Shown: piece by piece, positions 8,914-16,646 of the stretch
How the letters are laid out: each line of letters begins with the position of its first letter
Numbering within the stretch: the stretch's first letter is position 1
Origin: an uncultured bacterium
GTDB lineage: Bacteria > Bacteroidota > Ignavibacteria > Kapaibacteriales > UBA4661
DNA length: 64,000 bases
Direction: 5' to 3'
Assembly: GCA_937899715.1 (NCBI GenBank)
Contig: CALCNX010000074.1
Coordinates: forward strand, 1 to 64,000
Notes under the pieces: generated by a model
Told to the model about the DNA's origin: nothing
The model's input: only the letters and a program-made list of their open reading frames with translations
Database searches by the model: none
Position numbers and translations under genes: made by a program

Positions 8914-9447
8914 CTAAGTATTTTCATGTAAAACAAGTGATTTTTCTTGTGCTAAAAGAATAATTTCCGCCAGTTCTCGAAACGCACCATTACCGCCGTT
9001 ATGCTTACAAATGTAATGCACCCATTGCTGGACTTCATGTGCAGCATCGCGGGGACAGGCGCTTACGCCGCAGTGTTTCAAAGGTGCTTCATCATTTACG
9101 TCATCTCCAATGTACGCAATTTCAGCAAAAATTACATTCATTGAATCTGCTAATTCTTTTAATGCTAATGCTTTGTCTTTGACACCTTCAAGTACACGTT
9201 TAATACCAAGTTTGCGTGCTCGCGCTTCGGCAATTCCTGTTTTGTCACTCGTCATTAGTACAACTTCTATGCCAGAACGCTGGAGAAGCGTTACCCCCAT
9301 GCCATCACGTGCTGAAAAGCGCTTCATTACTTCTCTTTCGGCATTGTAATACATACCGCCATCGGTAAGGGTTCCGTCCACATCTGAAACAACGACACGA
9401 ATTGATACACAACGGCGGACAAAATCAGCAGAAAGATGGTCGAGCAT
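8914..9447 (-). CDS. KdsC-like HAD phosphatase (3-deoxy-manno-octulosonate-8-phosphatase family)
   Basis: A 177-residue C0-type HAD hydrolase. Motif I is VVSDVDGTLTDGG (nucleophile and acid/base Asp), motif II is LMTSDKTG, motif III is the Lys of GVKDKALAL, and motif IV is YIGDDVNDEAPLKHCG. Length and the missing cap domain match KdsC, which removes phosphate from KDO-8-phosphate in lipopolysaccharide synthesis. Related YrbI-type sugar phosphatases cannot be excluded, and no other KDO genes are nearby. ATG 9447 is preferred; the frame opens at 9513. It is divergent from prmA, with an 86-base gap. Confidence 0.8.
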   Translation of the reverse strand: MLDHLSADFVRRCVSIRVVVSDVDGTLTDGGMYYNAEREVMKRFSARDGMGVTLLQRSGIEVVLMTSDKTGIAEARARKLGIKRVLEGVKDKALALKELADSMNVIFAEIAYIGDDVNDEAPLKHCGVSACPRDAAHEVQQWVHYICKHNGGNGAFRELAEIILLAQEKSLVLHENT

Positions 9448-9533
9448 TTGGGAAGAATAGTATGAAAATTGTACATTGTGTCTGCTACGAAGGATACGAA
9501 TAACCAACAACAAAATTACAAATTCTTTCCGCT

Positions 9534-10397
9534 ATGACCAAACTCTACCTTTCCCTGCGCTATACCGTACCGGAAGAGCGCTTTGAAGATGCTTATACCG
9601 CCCTTGCCAATCTACAACATCTTGGCATTGCAGAGACGCACGACGAAATTACTCTTTGCCTCCTCCACGACGGAAGCGACGATTACCAATCTCGCAATGA
9701 AGAGCACATTCAAGACCTATTCGTACAATTCAACGTCCCGGCAACGCTCACCGAATCACTCATTATCAAAGAAGAGAACTGGAATAAAGCATGGGAAGAA
9801 AGCATCGAACCTGTATATGTCAATGACCGTATCGTCATAACCCCTTCATGGAAAGAAGATACGGTCTCTGCGCCGCTCAAAATCGTTATCAATCCCCAGA
9901 TGTCGTTCGGCACCGGGCACCACGAAACAACACGAATGGTGGCAAATCTTCTTGAGGAAAGTGTGCGTCACGGTGATTTTTGGATAGATGCGGGCACTGG
10001 AACGGGAGTGCTTGCCATTTTGGCACTGCGTTGCGGGGCTAAACAAGTATATGCTTTCGACAATGACGAGTGGTCAGTACTGAATACGCAGGAAAACTTT
10101 GAGCGGAATGGCATTAGCACGAACATTCCGGCAATAAGGATTGAACAAAATGACATCAACACGATGACCTTCCCACCGTGCAACGGAATCACAGCAAACC
10201 TGCATAAAAACTTGCTTTTGAATAACATGGATAAATTCCACAGTGCTCTCGAAAAGAGCAAGGGAACGCTTATTGTATCAGGGCTGCTTAAATATGACCG
10301 TGAGAATGTCATTGCCACAGCGATACAGAATAAGTTTTCACATACACATACAAGCAGTAAAAGTGAATGGATTGCTATAAAATTCACTGTTTCATAA
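9534..10397 (+). CDS. prmA: Ribosomal protein L11 methyltransferase
   Basis: A 287-residue protein methylating ribosomal protein L11 with S-adenosylmethionine. The N-terminal ~90 residues form the substrate-recognition domain. The family signature MSFGTGHHETT is followed by motif I (DAGTGTGVLAILALRCGA) and the acidic strand YAFDNDEWSV. NLHKNLLL replaces the proteobacterial 'NILLL' motif. The HHETT form is typical of Bacteroidota. The next gene, a Ppx/GppA phosphatase, starts 23 bases after the stop, so they are likely co-transcribed. No Shine-Dalgarno is evident upstream of the ATG. Confidence 0.9.
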   Translation: MTKLYLSLRYTVPEERFEDAYTALANLQHLGIAETHDEITLCLLHDGSDDYQSRNEEHIQDLFVQFNVPATLTESLIIKEENWNKAWEESIEPVYVNDRIVITPSWKEDTVSAPLKIVINPQMSFGTGHHETTRMVANLLEESVRHGDFWIDAGTGTGVLAILALRCGAKQVYAFDNDEWSVLNTQENFERNGISTNIPAIRIEQNDINTMTFPPCNGITANLHKNLLLNNMDKFHSALEKSKGTLIVSGLLKYDRENVIATAIQNKFSHTHTSSKSEWIAIKFTVS

Positions 10398-10420
10398 TTT
10401 ACAAACAATTTCACCAAAAC

Positions 10421-11386
10421 ATGAATATAGCATCAGTTGATATAGGCACAAATACACTACTTTTAGTTATAGGTGAGTATAAGACTATAAAAAAAACAAT
10501 CTTCAATGCGGCAGATCTAGTCATCTTGAATGATTTCCATTCTATTGCGCGGCTTGGTGAAGGCGTAGGCAGAACAGGAGTGATTTCAGATGAAGCCTTT
10601 GCAAGAGCAGCAGGAATTTTACATCACTACAAGTCTTTGTGCGACGAACACAATGTAACACTCATTAAAGCAGTTGCAACAAGCGCAGTACGAGATGCCC
10701 AAAATGGAGGTTCTGTTTGCGAACGACTCGGCGCAATCCTCAATTGTGAGGTTCACTGTATTACCGGAGAAGAGGAGGCTCGGCTTTCTTTTATCGGCAC
10801 AAGTGAAACAGGCAATTTATGTACAGTTATTGATATTGGCGGTGGCAGCACAGAATATGTAACAGGTGAAAATAACACCATCTCACACCGAATGAGTTTG
10901 CAAATAGGTGCTGTTCGGCTGCACGAGCGATTTCTACTTTCGCTTCCACCTTCTCCTGAATCAATCATTGCTGCACGAAAAGAGATTCGCCGCCAGCTAG
11001 CACTTTTGCCTCAAGCACAGGCTCTGAGCGCTAATGGCTTCGCATCAGGTGATATTATTGGCGTTGGTGGAACCTTTACGACACTGGCGGCGATTGATTT
11101 ACGCCTTGGGGAGTTCGACTCCGCACGTGTTCACAATCACTCACTGATATTGGAGACCGTCTCTCGTATCACAAACTACTTACTCACGACTCCCCTTCCG
11201 GCGCTCCTTGAGAATCCTGCAATTCATCCACAGCGAGCGGATATTCTTCCTGCCGGAGCGCTTATTCTCGAAGAAACTCTTCTTTTCTTTGGAGCCGCGT
11301 CGTGCAAAGCCAGCATAAAAGGCTTGCGGTATGGAGTTCTCTACGATGCCTTTGCGCAGTGGTTTGAAAACAACTCAAAGCAATAA
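10421..11386 (+). CDS. Ppx/GppA-family phosphatase (exopolyphosphatase)
   Basis: A 321-residue protein of the actin/Hsp70-fold phosphatase family that hydrolyses polyphosphate or pppGpp. Phosphate-1 loop: ASVDIGTNTLLLVIG. The middle strand CTVIDIGGGSTEYVTG is the second phosphate-binding loop, and DIIGVGGTFTTLAAI a third. The length fits the short two-domain form lacking the C-terminal HD-like region. ATG 10421 starts the phosphate loop six residues in. Choosing between exopolyphosphatase and guanosine pentaphosphate phosphatase is not possible from sequence. The stop codon lies inside the left arm of a terminator hairpin. Confidence 0.85.
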   Translation: MNIASVDIGTNTLLLVIGEYKTIKKTIFNAADLVILNDFHSIARLGEGVGRTGVISDEAFARAAGILHHYKSLCDEHNVTLIKAVATSAVRDAQNGGSVCERLGAILNCEVHCITGEEEARLSFIGTSETGNLCTVIDIGGGSTEYVTGENNTISHRMSLQIGAVRLHERFLLSLPPSPESIIAARKEIRRQLALLPQAQALSANGFASGDIIGVGGTFTTLAAIDLRLGEFDSARVHNHSLILETVSRITNYLLTTPLPALLENPAIHPQRADILPAGALILEETLLFFGAASCKASIKGLRYGVLYDAFAQWFENNSKQ

Positions 11387-11435
11387 GCAGTGATTATTTG
11401 TTTAATTGATAATCAGCAAATAATCACTGCTTATT
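11382..11435. terminator. Bidirectional terminator hairpin
   Basis: A perfect 19-base inverted repeat (arms 11382-11400 and 11417-11435, 16-base loop) lies between the convergent phosphatase and hydrolase genes. The left arm includes the TAA stop of the phosphatase gene. The arms are AT-rich and no strong T-run follows. Confidence 0.65.
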
Positions 11436-11468
11436 TCACCTAAAACTACCCCAATGCAAGCCTTCATC

Positions 11469-12404
11469 CTAATCGTGGCGCACTTTTGTTTCGTGTAAAA
11501 AATGCTCTATTTCACTGACAACGCGCTCAGGATCTTCTTCTTCAATAAAGTGCCCTGCATGGTCAATCTCCGCATATCGCGCATTTGTCCATAGTTTTTT
11601 CCATAACGGCAAGAGCTGCGCCGCAGGCACAAATCGGTCACGCATTCCCCACAACATAAGAACGGGCTTGTCTGCTATGGACTTACTTTTCTCGCCGAGC
11701 ATATCGTACCATTTTTTATTGTCAGCAAGCGCTTGAACCAGTGCAAATGTGGCTATACGGTTCATCGGGGTATCAAGCGGCTTGAGGTAATGCGCATGAA
11801 TTTCCGGCAAAAGTTTCCTCTTATCTCCAAAAGCCTGTGGAATCATAACTTTTGGCGAGAAGCCGTATCGCAAATACAGCCATTTTCCGAGCGCATTGTT
11901 AAAGAGCCTTCCCCCTTGCTCCATTTGCGGCAGCGACCACATCCACGAGTTTGCTATCACGAGACGGCTCGCATTTTCTGCATGATTAACAGCATAGTCA
12001 AGCGCAATTGGACCGCCATAATCTTGTGTAATAATCGTGATATTTCGCAAGTCAAGTGCCTTAATAAACGCGCTAAGCCTTTCAGCGTGAGCTTGAGGCG
12101 TATAATCAGCATCGCCGGGTTTATCAGAAAGCCCAAAACCCAAGTGATCAAGCGCCACGCAGCGATACTTCGCTGAAAGCCGCCGTATGCAATGCCTATA
12201 CAGAAACGACCATACTGGCGTACCGTGCACCATCAGCAGCACATCTCCTTCGCCTTCATCTACATAGTGCATGGAATGCCCATGAATAGCTATGTATCTA
12301 GATAAAAAAGGGTATTCCTTTTGATTTACCCAATTATTATTTGTTGTTTTTGACTTTGCAATAACAACTTCTTTTTGAGTACCTTGCTTACTAATGCTTT
12401 CCAT
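11469..12404 (-). CDS. Haloalkane dehalogenase-like alpha/beta hydrolase
   Basis: A 311-residue alpha/beta hydrolase. The oxyanion region HGTPVWSFLYRH and the nucleophile elbow TQDYGGPIALDYA use Asp instead of Ser. This matches haloalkane dehalogenases ('VQDWGG'), not esterases. The acid lies near LMLWGMRDRFVP and the catalytic His is in DHAGHFIEEEDPE. The second halide-stabilising residue cannot be confirmed by eye. It is directly downstream of a TetR-type repressor (31-base gap), with an operator-like palindrome upstream, so it is probably induced by a small hydrophobic ligand. The halogenated substrate is inference. Confidence 0.75.
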   Translation of the reverse strand: MESISKQGTQKEVVIAKSKTTNNNWVNQKEYPFLSRYIAIHGHSMHYVDEGEGDVLLMVHGTPVWSFLYRHCIRRLSAKYRCVALDHLGFGLSDKPGDADYTPQAHAERLSAFIKALDLRNITIITQDYGGPIALDYAVNHAENASRLVIANSWMWSLPQMEQGGRLFNNALGKWLYLRYGFSPKVMIPQAFGDKRKLLPEIHAHYLKPLDTPMNRIATFALVQALADNKKWYDMLGEKSKSIADKPVLMLWGMRDRFVPAAQLLPLWKKLWTNARYAEIDHAGHFIEEEDPERVVSEIEHFLHETKVRHD

Positions 12405-12435
12405 TGCTTTTCTCCAAAAATAACAGGTGATAAAT

Positions 12436-13050
12436 TCACAAAAAACGTGATTGATATTGCGGTCTCAAGCACTCTAGCACCTCACGCAAAGGATACGTGC
12501 CGGGCTGCTGAACCAAGTGAGTACAAATACCGTCAATGAGAGCAAAGAGTAATCGCGCTTCCGCTTTGGGGTTATGCGGAGTATTTGCCGACATTGGAGG
12601 CAACACAGGCTCTGAGGCAGCACAAAAGACCTCTAACTGCGACAAAATCAGCCGCTCAAACTCCTGCACCCTACCGCCCAAGCGCTCCAGCGTCGCAGGT
12701 TGCGCACGCAGGCTATGCACCAATCGCCAAAAAGACTGGTGCTTTAGGGTTAGCAGGCACGCATTTTCAATAAAATCAAACAGACTGGGCTTCTCTGCAC
12801 CCACCCGCGCAGAAACGAGAAAGGAATCTTGGACATCGCTCCACCCTTTCTCAAAAATTGCCACCAAAAGCTCATCTTTGCTGGCAAAATAATTGTACAT
12901 CAGCCCCTGCGAAATCCCCGCCCGCTTCGCAATCGCACTTACGGCTGTATGCGCAAATCCCTGCTCTGCAAAAAGCTCCGATGCGGCTCGCACAATAGCA
13001 GCACGACTTTCATCTTGCATGGCTTCAAACTGTTTTTGTGTACGCGGCAT
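12436..13050 (-). CDS. TetR-family transcriptional repressor
   Basis: A 204-residue regulator. The N-terminal HTH is AIVRAASELFAEQGFAHTAV, SAIAKRAGISQGLMYNYF and ASKDELLVAIFEK, a textbook TetR_N domain. The C-terminal ~140 residues are the helical ligand/dimer domain. It is the first gene of a two-gene unit with the dehalogenase-like hydrolase. A palindrome typical for this family lies 26 bases upstream of its start, so it probably represses its own operon until it binds a ligand. The ligand is unknown. Confidence 0.9.
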   Translation of the reverse strand: MPRTQKQFEAMQDESRAAIVRAASELFAEQGFAHTAVSAIAKRAGISQGLMYNYFASKDELLVAIFEKGWSDVQDSFLVSARVGAEKPSLFDFIENACLLTLKHQSFWRLVHSLRAQPATLERLGGRVQEFERLILSQLEVFCAASEPVLPPMSANTPHNPKAEARLLFALIDGICTHLVQQPGTYPLREVLECLRPQYQSRFL

Positions 13051-13075
13051 AGCTAGTTTTTTTGCTCGTTTTTAT

Positions 13076-13089
13076 TGAATGACCATTCA
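13076..13089 (-). promoter_or_regulatory. TetR-type operator palindrome
   Basis: TGAATG-AC-CATTCA is a perfect 6+6 palindrome with a 2-base centre. It is a form frequently seen as the operator of TetR-family repressors (TGAATGnnCATTCA). It lies 26 bases upstream of the repressor start codon, where binding would block transcription. Confidence 0.6.
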
Positions 13090-13155
13090 TTCAAAAATAA
13101 TCTAAAAACAATCTACTTCCAAGTAATTTTTACAAGCTATTGATAAACAAGCACT

Positions 13156-13683
13156 TCACACTTTGGGGCGAAATGCTTTTATGATTTCTTCATTTGTTTC
13201 CAAATATGCCCCGCCAATCAAATCCAAACAATATGGCACGGCTGCAAACACAGCATCCAAACACTCCCGAATTGACTTAGGTTTCCCCGGAAGGTTGATA
13301 ATCAACGTTTTACCACGAATGCCTGCGGCTTGGCGCGAAAGAATAGCAGTCGGAACATACCGCAGCGACACCGACCGCATCTGCTCACCAAAACCCGGCA
13401 GCATTTTCGTACACACCGCTTCTGTAGCTTCGGGAGTAACGTCGCGCAGCGCAGGACCCGTGCCGCCGGTGGTAACCACAAGCGAGCACCCTTCTTCATC
13501 AGCAAGCTGCTTCAATGCCGCTTCAATACTCGCTTGGTCATCAGGAATAAGGCGATACATCGGCTCCCAGTCCGTTACAAGATATTGCTGTAATGTCGCA
13601 ATAATTGCCTGACCCGAGACATCCTCATACACGCCTTGACTGGCGCGGTCGGAACAGGTTACAATGCCGATTTTCGCTTTCAT
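13156..13683 (-). CDS. mog: Molybdopterin adenylyltransferase (MogA/MoaB family)
   Basis: A 175-residue MoCF_biosynth protein. Signatures: CSLVVTTGGTGPALRDVTPEAT (MPT-binding loop with the TGGTG and DVTPEAT motifs), GEQMRSVSLRYVPTAILSRQ and IINLPGKPKSIRECL. MogA activates molybdopterin by adenylation before Mo insertion. The DVTPEAT and LSRQ motifs favour MogA over MoaB. The start codon overlaps the stop of rnhB by 4 bases, indicating translational coupling. The moaD and moaE genes lie 20 kb away at 33.7-35.0 kb. Confidence 0.9.
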   Translation of the reverse strand: MKAKIGIVTCSDRASQGVYEDVSGQAIIATLQQYLVTDWEPMYRLIPDDQASIEAALKQLADEEGCSLVVTTGGTGPALRDVTPEATEAVCTKMLPGFGEQMRSVSLRYVPTAILSRQAAGIRGKTLIINLPGKPKSIRECLDAVFAAVPYCLDLIGGAYLETNEEIIKAFRPKV

Positions 13684-14327
13684 AACTCTCCCTTTTTCGC
13701 TAACACGTTGCGAATGAACAACGTTCGATGCAGTGAACAGATGCCATACCTCATGATTGCCTCGCGATGCTGTTTGGTTGCATAGCCTTTGTGCTGCTTG
13801 AAACCGTATTCGGGAAATTGCTTATCTGCTTCGTCCCGCATCCACCTGTCGCGCGACACTTTGGCAACAATAGAAGCCGCAGCAATGCAGTCGTGAAGCA
13901 TATCCCCATGAATAATCGTTTTGACGTTTACATATTCGTTGCTACGAAAATAATTACCGTCCACCAAGATTTGATGCTCTCCAAGAGCATATTTCTGCGC
14001 AAAAGGATGCTGCTCCAACTCATGCAAGGCGAGGTGCATAGCACGCATGGTTGCTTGAAGTATGTTTATGTTGTCTATCACCGACACGGACACAAACCCA
14101 ATACCGATAAGCGCCCCCCCATCTGCATTCGCAGTCATAATACGCTCAAAAACTTGTTCGCGTTGGCGTGCTGTCAGTAACTTAGAATCGCGCACCCCTG
14201 AGGTATCAAACCCTTTCGGTAAAAATGCCGCCGCCGCCACAAGCGGACCTGCCAAGCAGCCACGCCCAGCCTCGTCGAGACCGATTTCTTGAGTATGAGC
14301 GGGATTTTTTTGAAGACGCTTTGGCAT
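13680..14327 (-). CDS. rnhB: Ribonuclease HII
   Basis: A 215-residue RNase H-fold nuclease removing RNA from RNA-DNA hybrids and misincorporated ribonucleotides. Signature: EIGLDEAGRGCLAGPLVAAA (catalytic Asp-Glu pair). Further catalytic residues lie in ILVDGNYF and near SIVAKVSRDRWM. The C-terminal HKGYATKQHREAI motif is conserved in the family. Start ATG 14327 (MPKRLQ) is preferred over the longer frame from 14390, whose leader overlaps the preceding gene. The 3' end overlaps mog. Confidence 0.92.
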   Translation of the reverse strand: MPKRLQKNPAHTQEIGLDEAGRGCLAGPLVAAAAFLPKGFDTSGVRDSKLLTARQREQVFERIMTANADGGALIGIGFVSVSVIDNINILQATMRAMHLALHELEQHPFAQKYALGEHQILVDGNYFRSNEYVNVKTIIHGDMLHDCIAAASIVAKVSRDRWMRDEADKQFPEYGFKQHKGYATKQHREAIMRYGICSLHRTLFIRNVLAKKGEL

Positions 14328-14386
14328 TAACTGAAGTATGAATAACAGAAAAGTATAACTCCCGAAAAATTTACCACAGCGTGAAA

Positions 14387-15034
14387 TCACCGCATCGGCG
14401 GAATGGTGCGTGCCGTAAAATGGAGAGTCTCGGCGGGTTCAACAAATTCCATCAAATCCCCGTGAAAACGGATAACGTACAGCCCCTCACGATGCGCCAG
14501 CATGATTGCCTCTTGCGTGGCTTCAGCAGCAGCTATCAAGCCGTAAAGCGTCTTTCCGGCAAATTCAGGAAAGAAAGAATGAAATCGCTTCATAATCTGA
14601 AGCGTTTGCTCTACCGCACGTGCATCTAAGCGGCTTTTAACTTCCACAATCCATCCGTCATTCCGCGAACCGTTATTAAAACCAAAACCATCTATTTCGA
14701 TATGCTCACCATTTATCGTGCGGTGCAAATACTTTGTAAACGCCTCAACGCCAAAGTGCTGCACAAGTAATTGCTCTGCCGAAGGAAGCGCCAGCGATTC
14801 GGTAAAGGAGCCGAATTTGTTTGACAGACCACCGATTTGCTTGCCTAACTCACGGAGTTGACGGTCGGTTTCGCGAAACTGCCTATCAGTTTCTTCGCGC
14901 TGCTCACGGAAGAGACGGTCACTCTCCTCGCGCTGCTCGCGAAACTGGCGGTCAGTTTCGCGAAATTGGCGATCGGTTTCTTTTTGTCCTATCGCAATAG
15001 ATGCAACAAGGGTTTTCAATTCTTCATCGGTCAT
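14387..15034 (-). CDS. DUF3782-like protein: heptad-repeat coiled coil plus PD-(D/E)XK-like nuclease fold
   Basis: A 215-residue protein. Residues 19-61 are a near-perfect repeat of ETDRQFR-type heptads mixed with 11-residue units (EQREESDRLFR), predicted to form a charged coiled coil. The C-terminal half carries EIDGFGFN and WIVEVKSRLDARAVEQ, the pattern expected for a PD-(D/E)XK nuclease-like core (Asp...Glu-x-Lys). Such proteins occur in many copies in cyanobacteria and FCB genomes, and their role is unknown. ATG 15034 (MTDEELK) gives the usual start of this family. It lies between folE and rnhB on the same strand. Confidence 0.6.
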   Translation of the reverse strand: MTDEELKTLVASIAIGQKETDRQFRETDRQFREQREESDRLFREQREETDRQFRETDRQLRELGKQIGGLSNKFGSFTESLALPSAEQLLVQHFGVEAFTKYLHRTINGEHIEIDGFGFNNGSRNDGWIVEVKSRLDARAVEQTLQIMKRFHSFFPEFAGKTLYGLIAAAEATQEAIMLAHREGLYVIRFHGDLMEFVEPAETLHFTARTIPPMR

Positions 15035-15130
15035 GGCATTCTGCTGCTTTGATGAAACGGACGCTCTGTTTTGAACGATAACATTAAACAAAAATACGCA
15101 CAAAACGCTTTATCCGCAACCACATCTCAC

Positions 15131-15958
15131 TTACGCAATCAACGTCAGAAACTCACTTCGCATTGCCTCATTCTCAGCAATAGAACCTCGCACGGCAGTT
15201 GTAATCATCAGCGCCTTATCTTCTTCACTGTTAACGCCACGGGCAATCATACAGTAATGACGAGATTTAATAACCACAATCACCGCTTTAGGCTTGAGCA
15301 GGTTTGTGAGATAATCTGCAATTTGTTCACCGAGTTCCTCTTGAATCTGCCCGCGCCGCCCGAACCAATCCACAATGCGTGTCAACTTGGACAAACCAAT
15401 CACCGACTCTCCCGGAATGTAACCAATAGCACACGTGCCGGAAATAGTCTGCCAATGATGCGAGCAAACCGACATCACGCCAATTCCTTTGCTGATGACC
15501 AGTTCCTTCACATTCTTGCGATTGGGGAAAACGGTGCATTTAGGAGGTGCTTCGTAGCGACCCCGAAAAATCTCATCTATCCACATCTTTGCAAGGCGGT
15601 TTGGTGTCTCGCGGGAATTGGGGTCGTTACGGTCGATGCGCAAAATATCGAAGAGTTCACCCATTTTTTCTTCCGCAAGCCGCTTCATTTCCTCACGTTC
15701 GTCGTTTGTCAAGACCACATTCCCGTTTGCATCGAACAAACGATACCCCAAGGAGCTAAAACGCGGCAATTTTTCCGTTTCCGGCAAGGCAGGAAGCGGC
15801 ATATCACCTGTGTCGAGGTCTATTTCCTCCGTCACGGTGCTGATGAGTGCGATTGGCGTAACATTGGGGGAGCTATTGGCTACACCGTTGCCATAGCCAT
15901 TAGTAGGAAAGCCGTTCATGCCATTTTTATTGCTTGAGCCAAGCTCTTCGGGATTCAT
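15131..15958 (-). CDS. folE: GTP cyclohydrolase I
   Basis: A 275-residue protein converting GTP to 7,8-dihydroneopterin triphosphate. Core motifs: SVCSHHWQTISG (zinc Cys and catalytic His), GYIPGESVIGLSKLTRIVD and SRHYCMIARGV (second zinc Cys). RETPNRLAKMWIDEIF is the usual N-terminal helix. About 80 extra N-terminal residues are low-complexity (Asn/Gly-rich) and not needed for catalysis. The variant motif CSHHWQ replaces the common 'CEHHLLP'. It overlaps the queD-like gene by 4 bases, so the product probably feeds it. Confidence 0.92.
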   Translation of the reverse strand: MNPEELGSSNKNGMNGFPTNGYGNGVANSSPNVTPIALISTVTEEIDLDTGDMPLPALPETEKLPRFSSLGYRLFDANGNVVLTNDEREEMKRLAEEKMGELFDILRIDRNDPNSRETPNRLAKMWIDEIFRGRYEAPPKCTVFPNRKNVKELVISKGIGVMSVCSHHWQTISGTCAIGYIPGESVIGLSKLTRIVDWFGRRGQIQEELGEQIADYLTNLLKPKAVIVVIKSRHYCMIARGVNSEEDKALMITTAVRGSIAENEAMRSEFLTLIA

Positions 15959-16413
15959 AGTAGTTCCGCCGTTTCATGGCTCACCGCAAAACGCTTAATT
16001 TTAACGGGGTCGCCGAAATATTCAACAAAATTGTTTTCGGATTCAAAGAGTTTCAAGGCGTGCAGCTTGCCGCTCGGTAGCTTGTTTTCAAGGATTTGCC
16101 AGAACATGACGGCGACATTTTCGGCGGTCGGAATAATTCCCTCCAGAAAATCAACATCATAGTTGAGGTGTTTATGGTCAACCTTCTCAATAATTTCTTC
16201 TTCGATAATATCACGGAGCCTTTTCAAGTCAATAACGTAGCCCGTTTCGGGGTCAGGCTGCCCCACGACGGTTACTTCCAAGACGTAGTTGTGCCCATGC
16301 CCGCGCGGATTATTGCACTTATCGAAAATGGCTTCATTACGGTCGTTATCCCATGCAGGATTGTAGAGTCTATGCGATGCCGAAAAATGGCACTTACGAG
16401 TAACGTACACCAT
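15955..16413 (-). CDS. queD: 6-pyruvoyl/6-carboxy-tetrahydropterin synthase family protein
   Basis: A 152-residue T-fold enzyme acting on dihydroneopterin triphosphate. Zinc ligands are the His of CHFSASHRL and the HGH of CNNPRGHGHNYVLEV. The Cys of CNNP is the catalytic thiol position, and the DHKHLN motif follows. The CNNPRGHGHNY form is closer to eukaryotic-type PTPS than to E. coli QueD, so either queuosine or biopterin-type pterin synthesis is possible. It is the first gene of a tightly packed operon with folE, which supports the pterin role either way. Confidence 0.85.
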   Translation of the reverse strand: MVYVTRKCHFSASHRLYNPAWDNDRNEAIFDKCNNPRGHGHNYVLEVTVVGQPDPETGYVIDLKRLRDIIEEEIIEKVDHKHLNYDVDFLEGIIPTAENVAVMFWQILENKLPSGKLHALKLFESENNFVEYFGDPVKIKRFAVSHETAELL

Positions 16414-16540
16414 GAGCGTTTGCCTTTCGGTGGTTGATTTGAGGTAAAAAAGTGGTGAAAGCGCTTACAGGCTATTTGAAGCTATTTGAATTTGAGCTAT
16501 CATCAATTCGTCAAAAACCGTCCTTTCTCAGAAACGAAAA

Positions 16541-16570
16541 AGCCGCGTCTCTATTGTGGAGAACGCGGCT
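16541..16570 (-). terminator. Rho-independent terminator
   Basis: On the minus strand, AGCCGCGT pairs with ACGCGGCT (16563-16570 with 16541-16548), with a further GAG/CTC and a short loop, followed by TTTTTCG. It ends transcription of the large barrel gene at 16647-19910. Confidence 0.75.
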
Positions 16571-16646
16571 AAAATATCAAAGCGTGTCATCAAAGCGCAC
16601 CCAGATACCGCTTCAAATCGCTTCTTTTCACTATTATATTTTGCTC

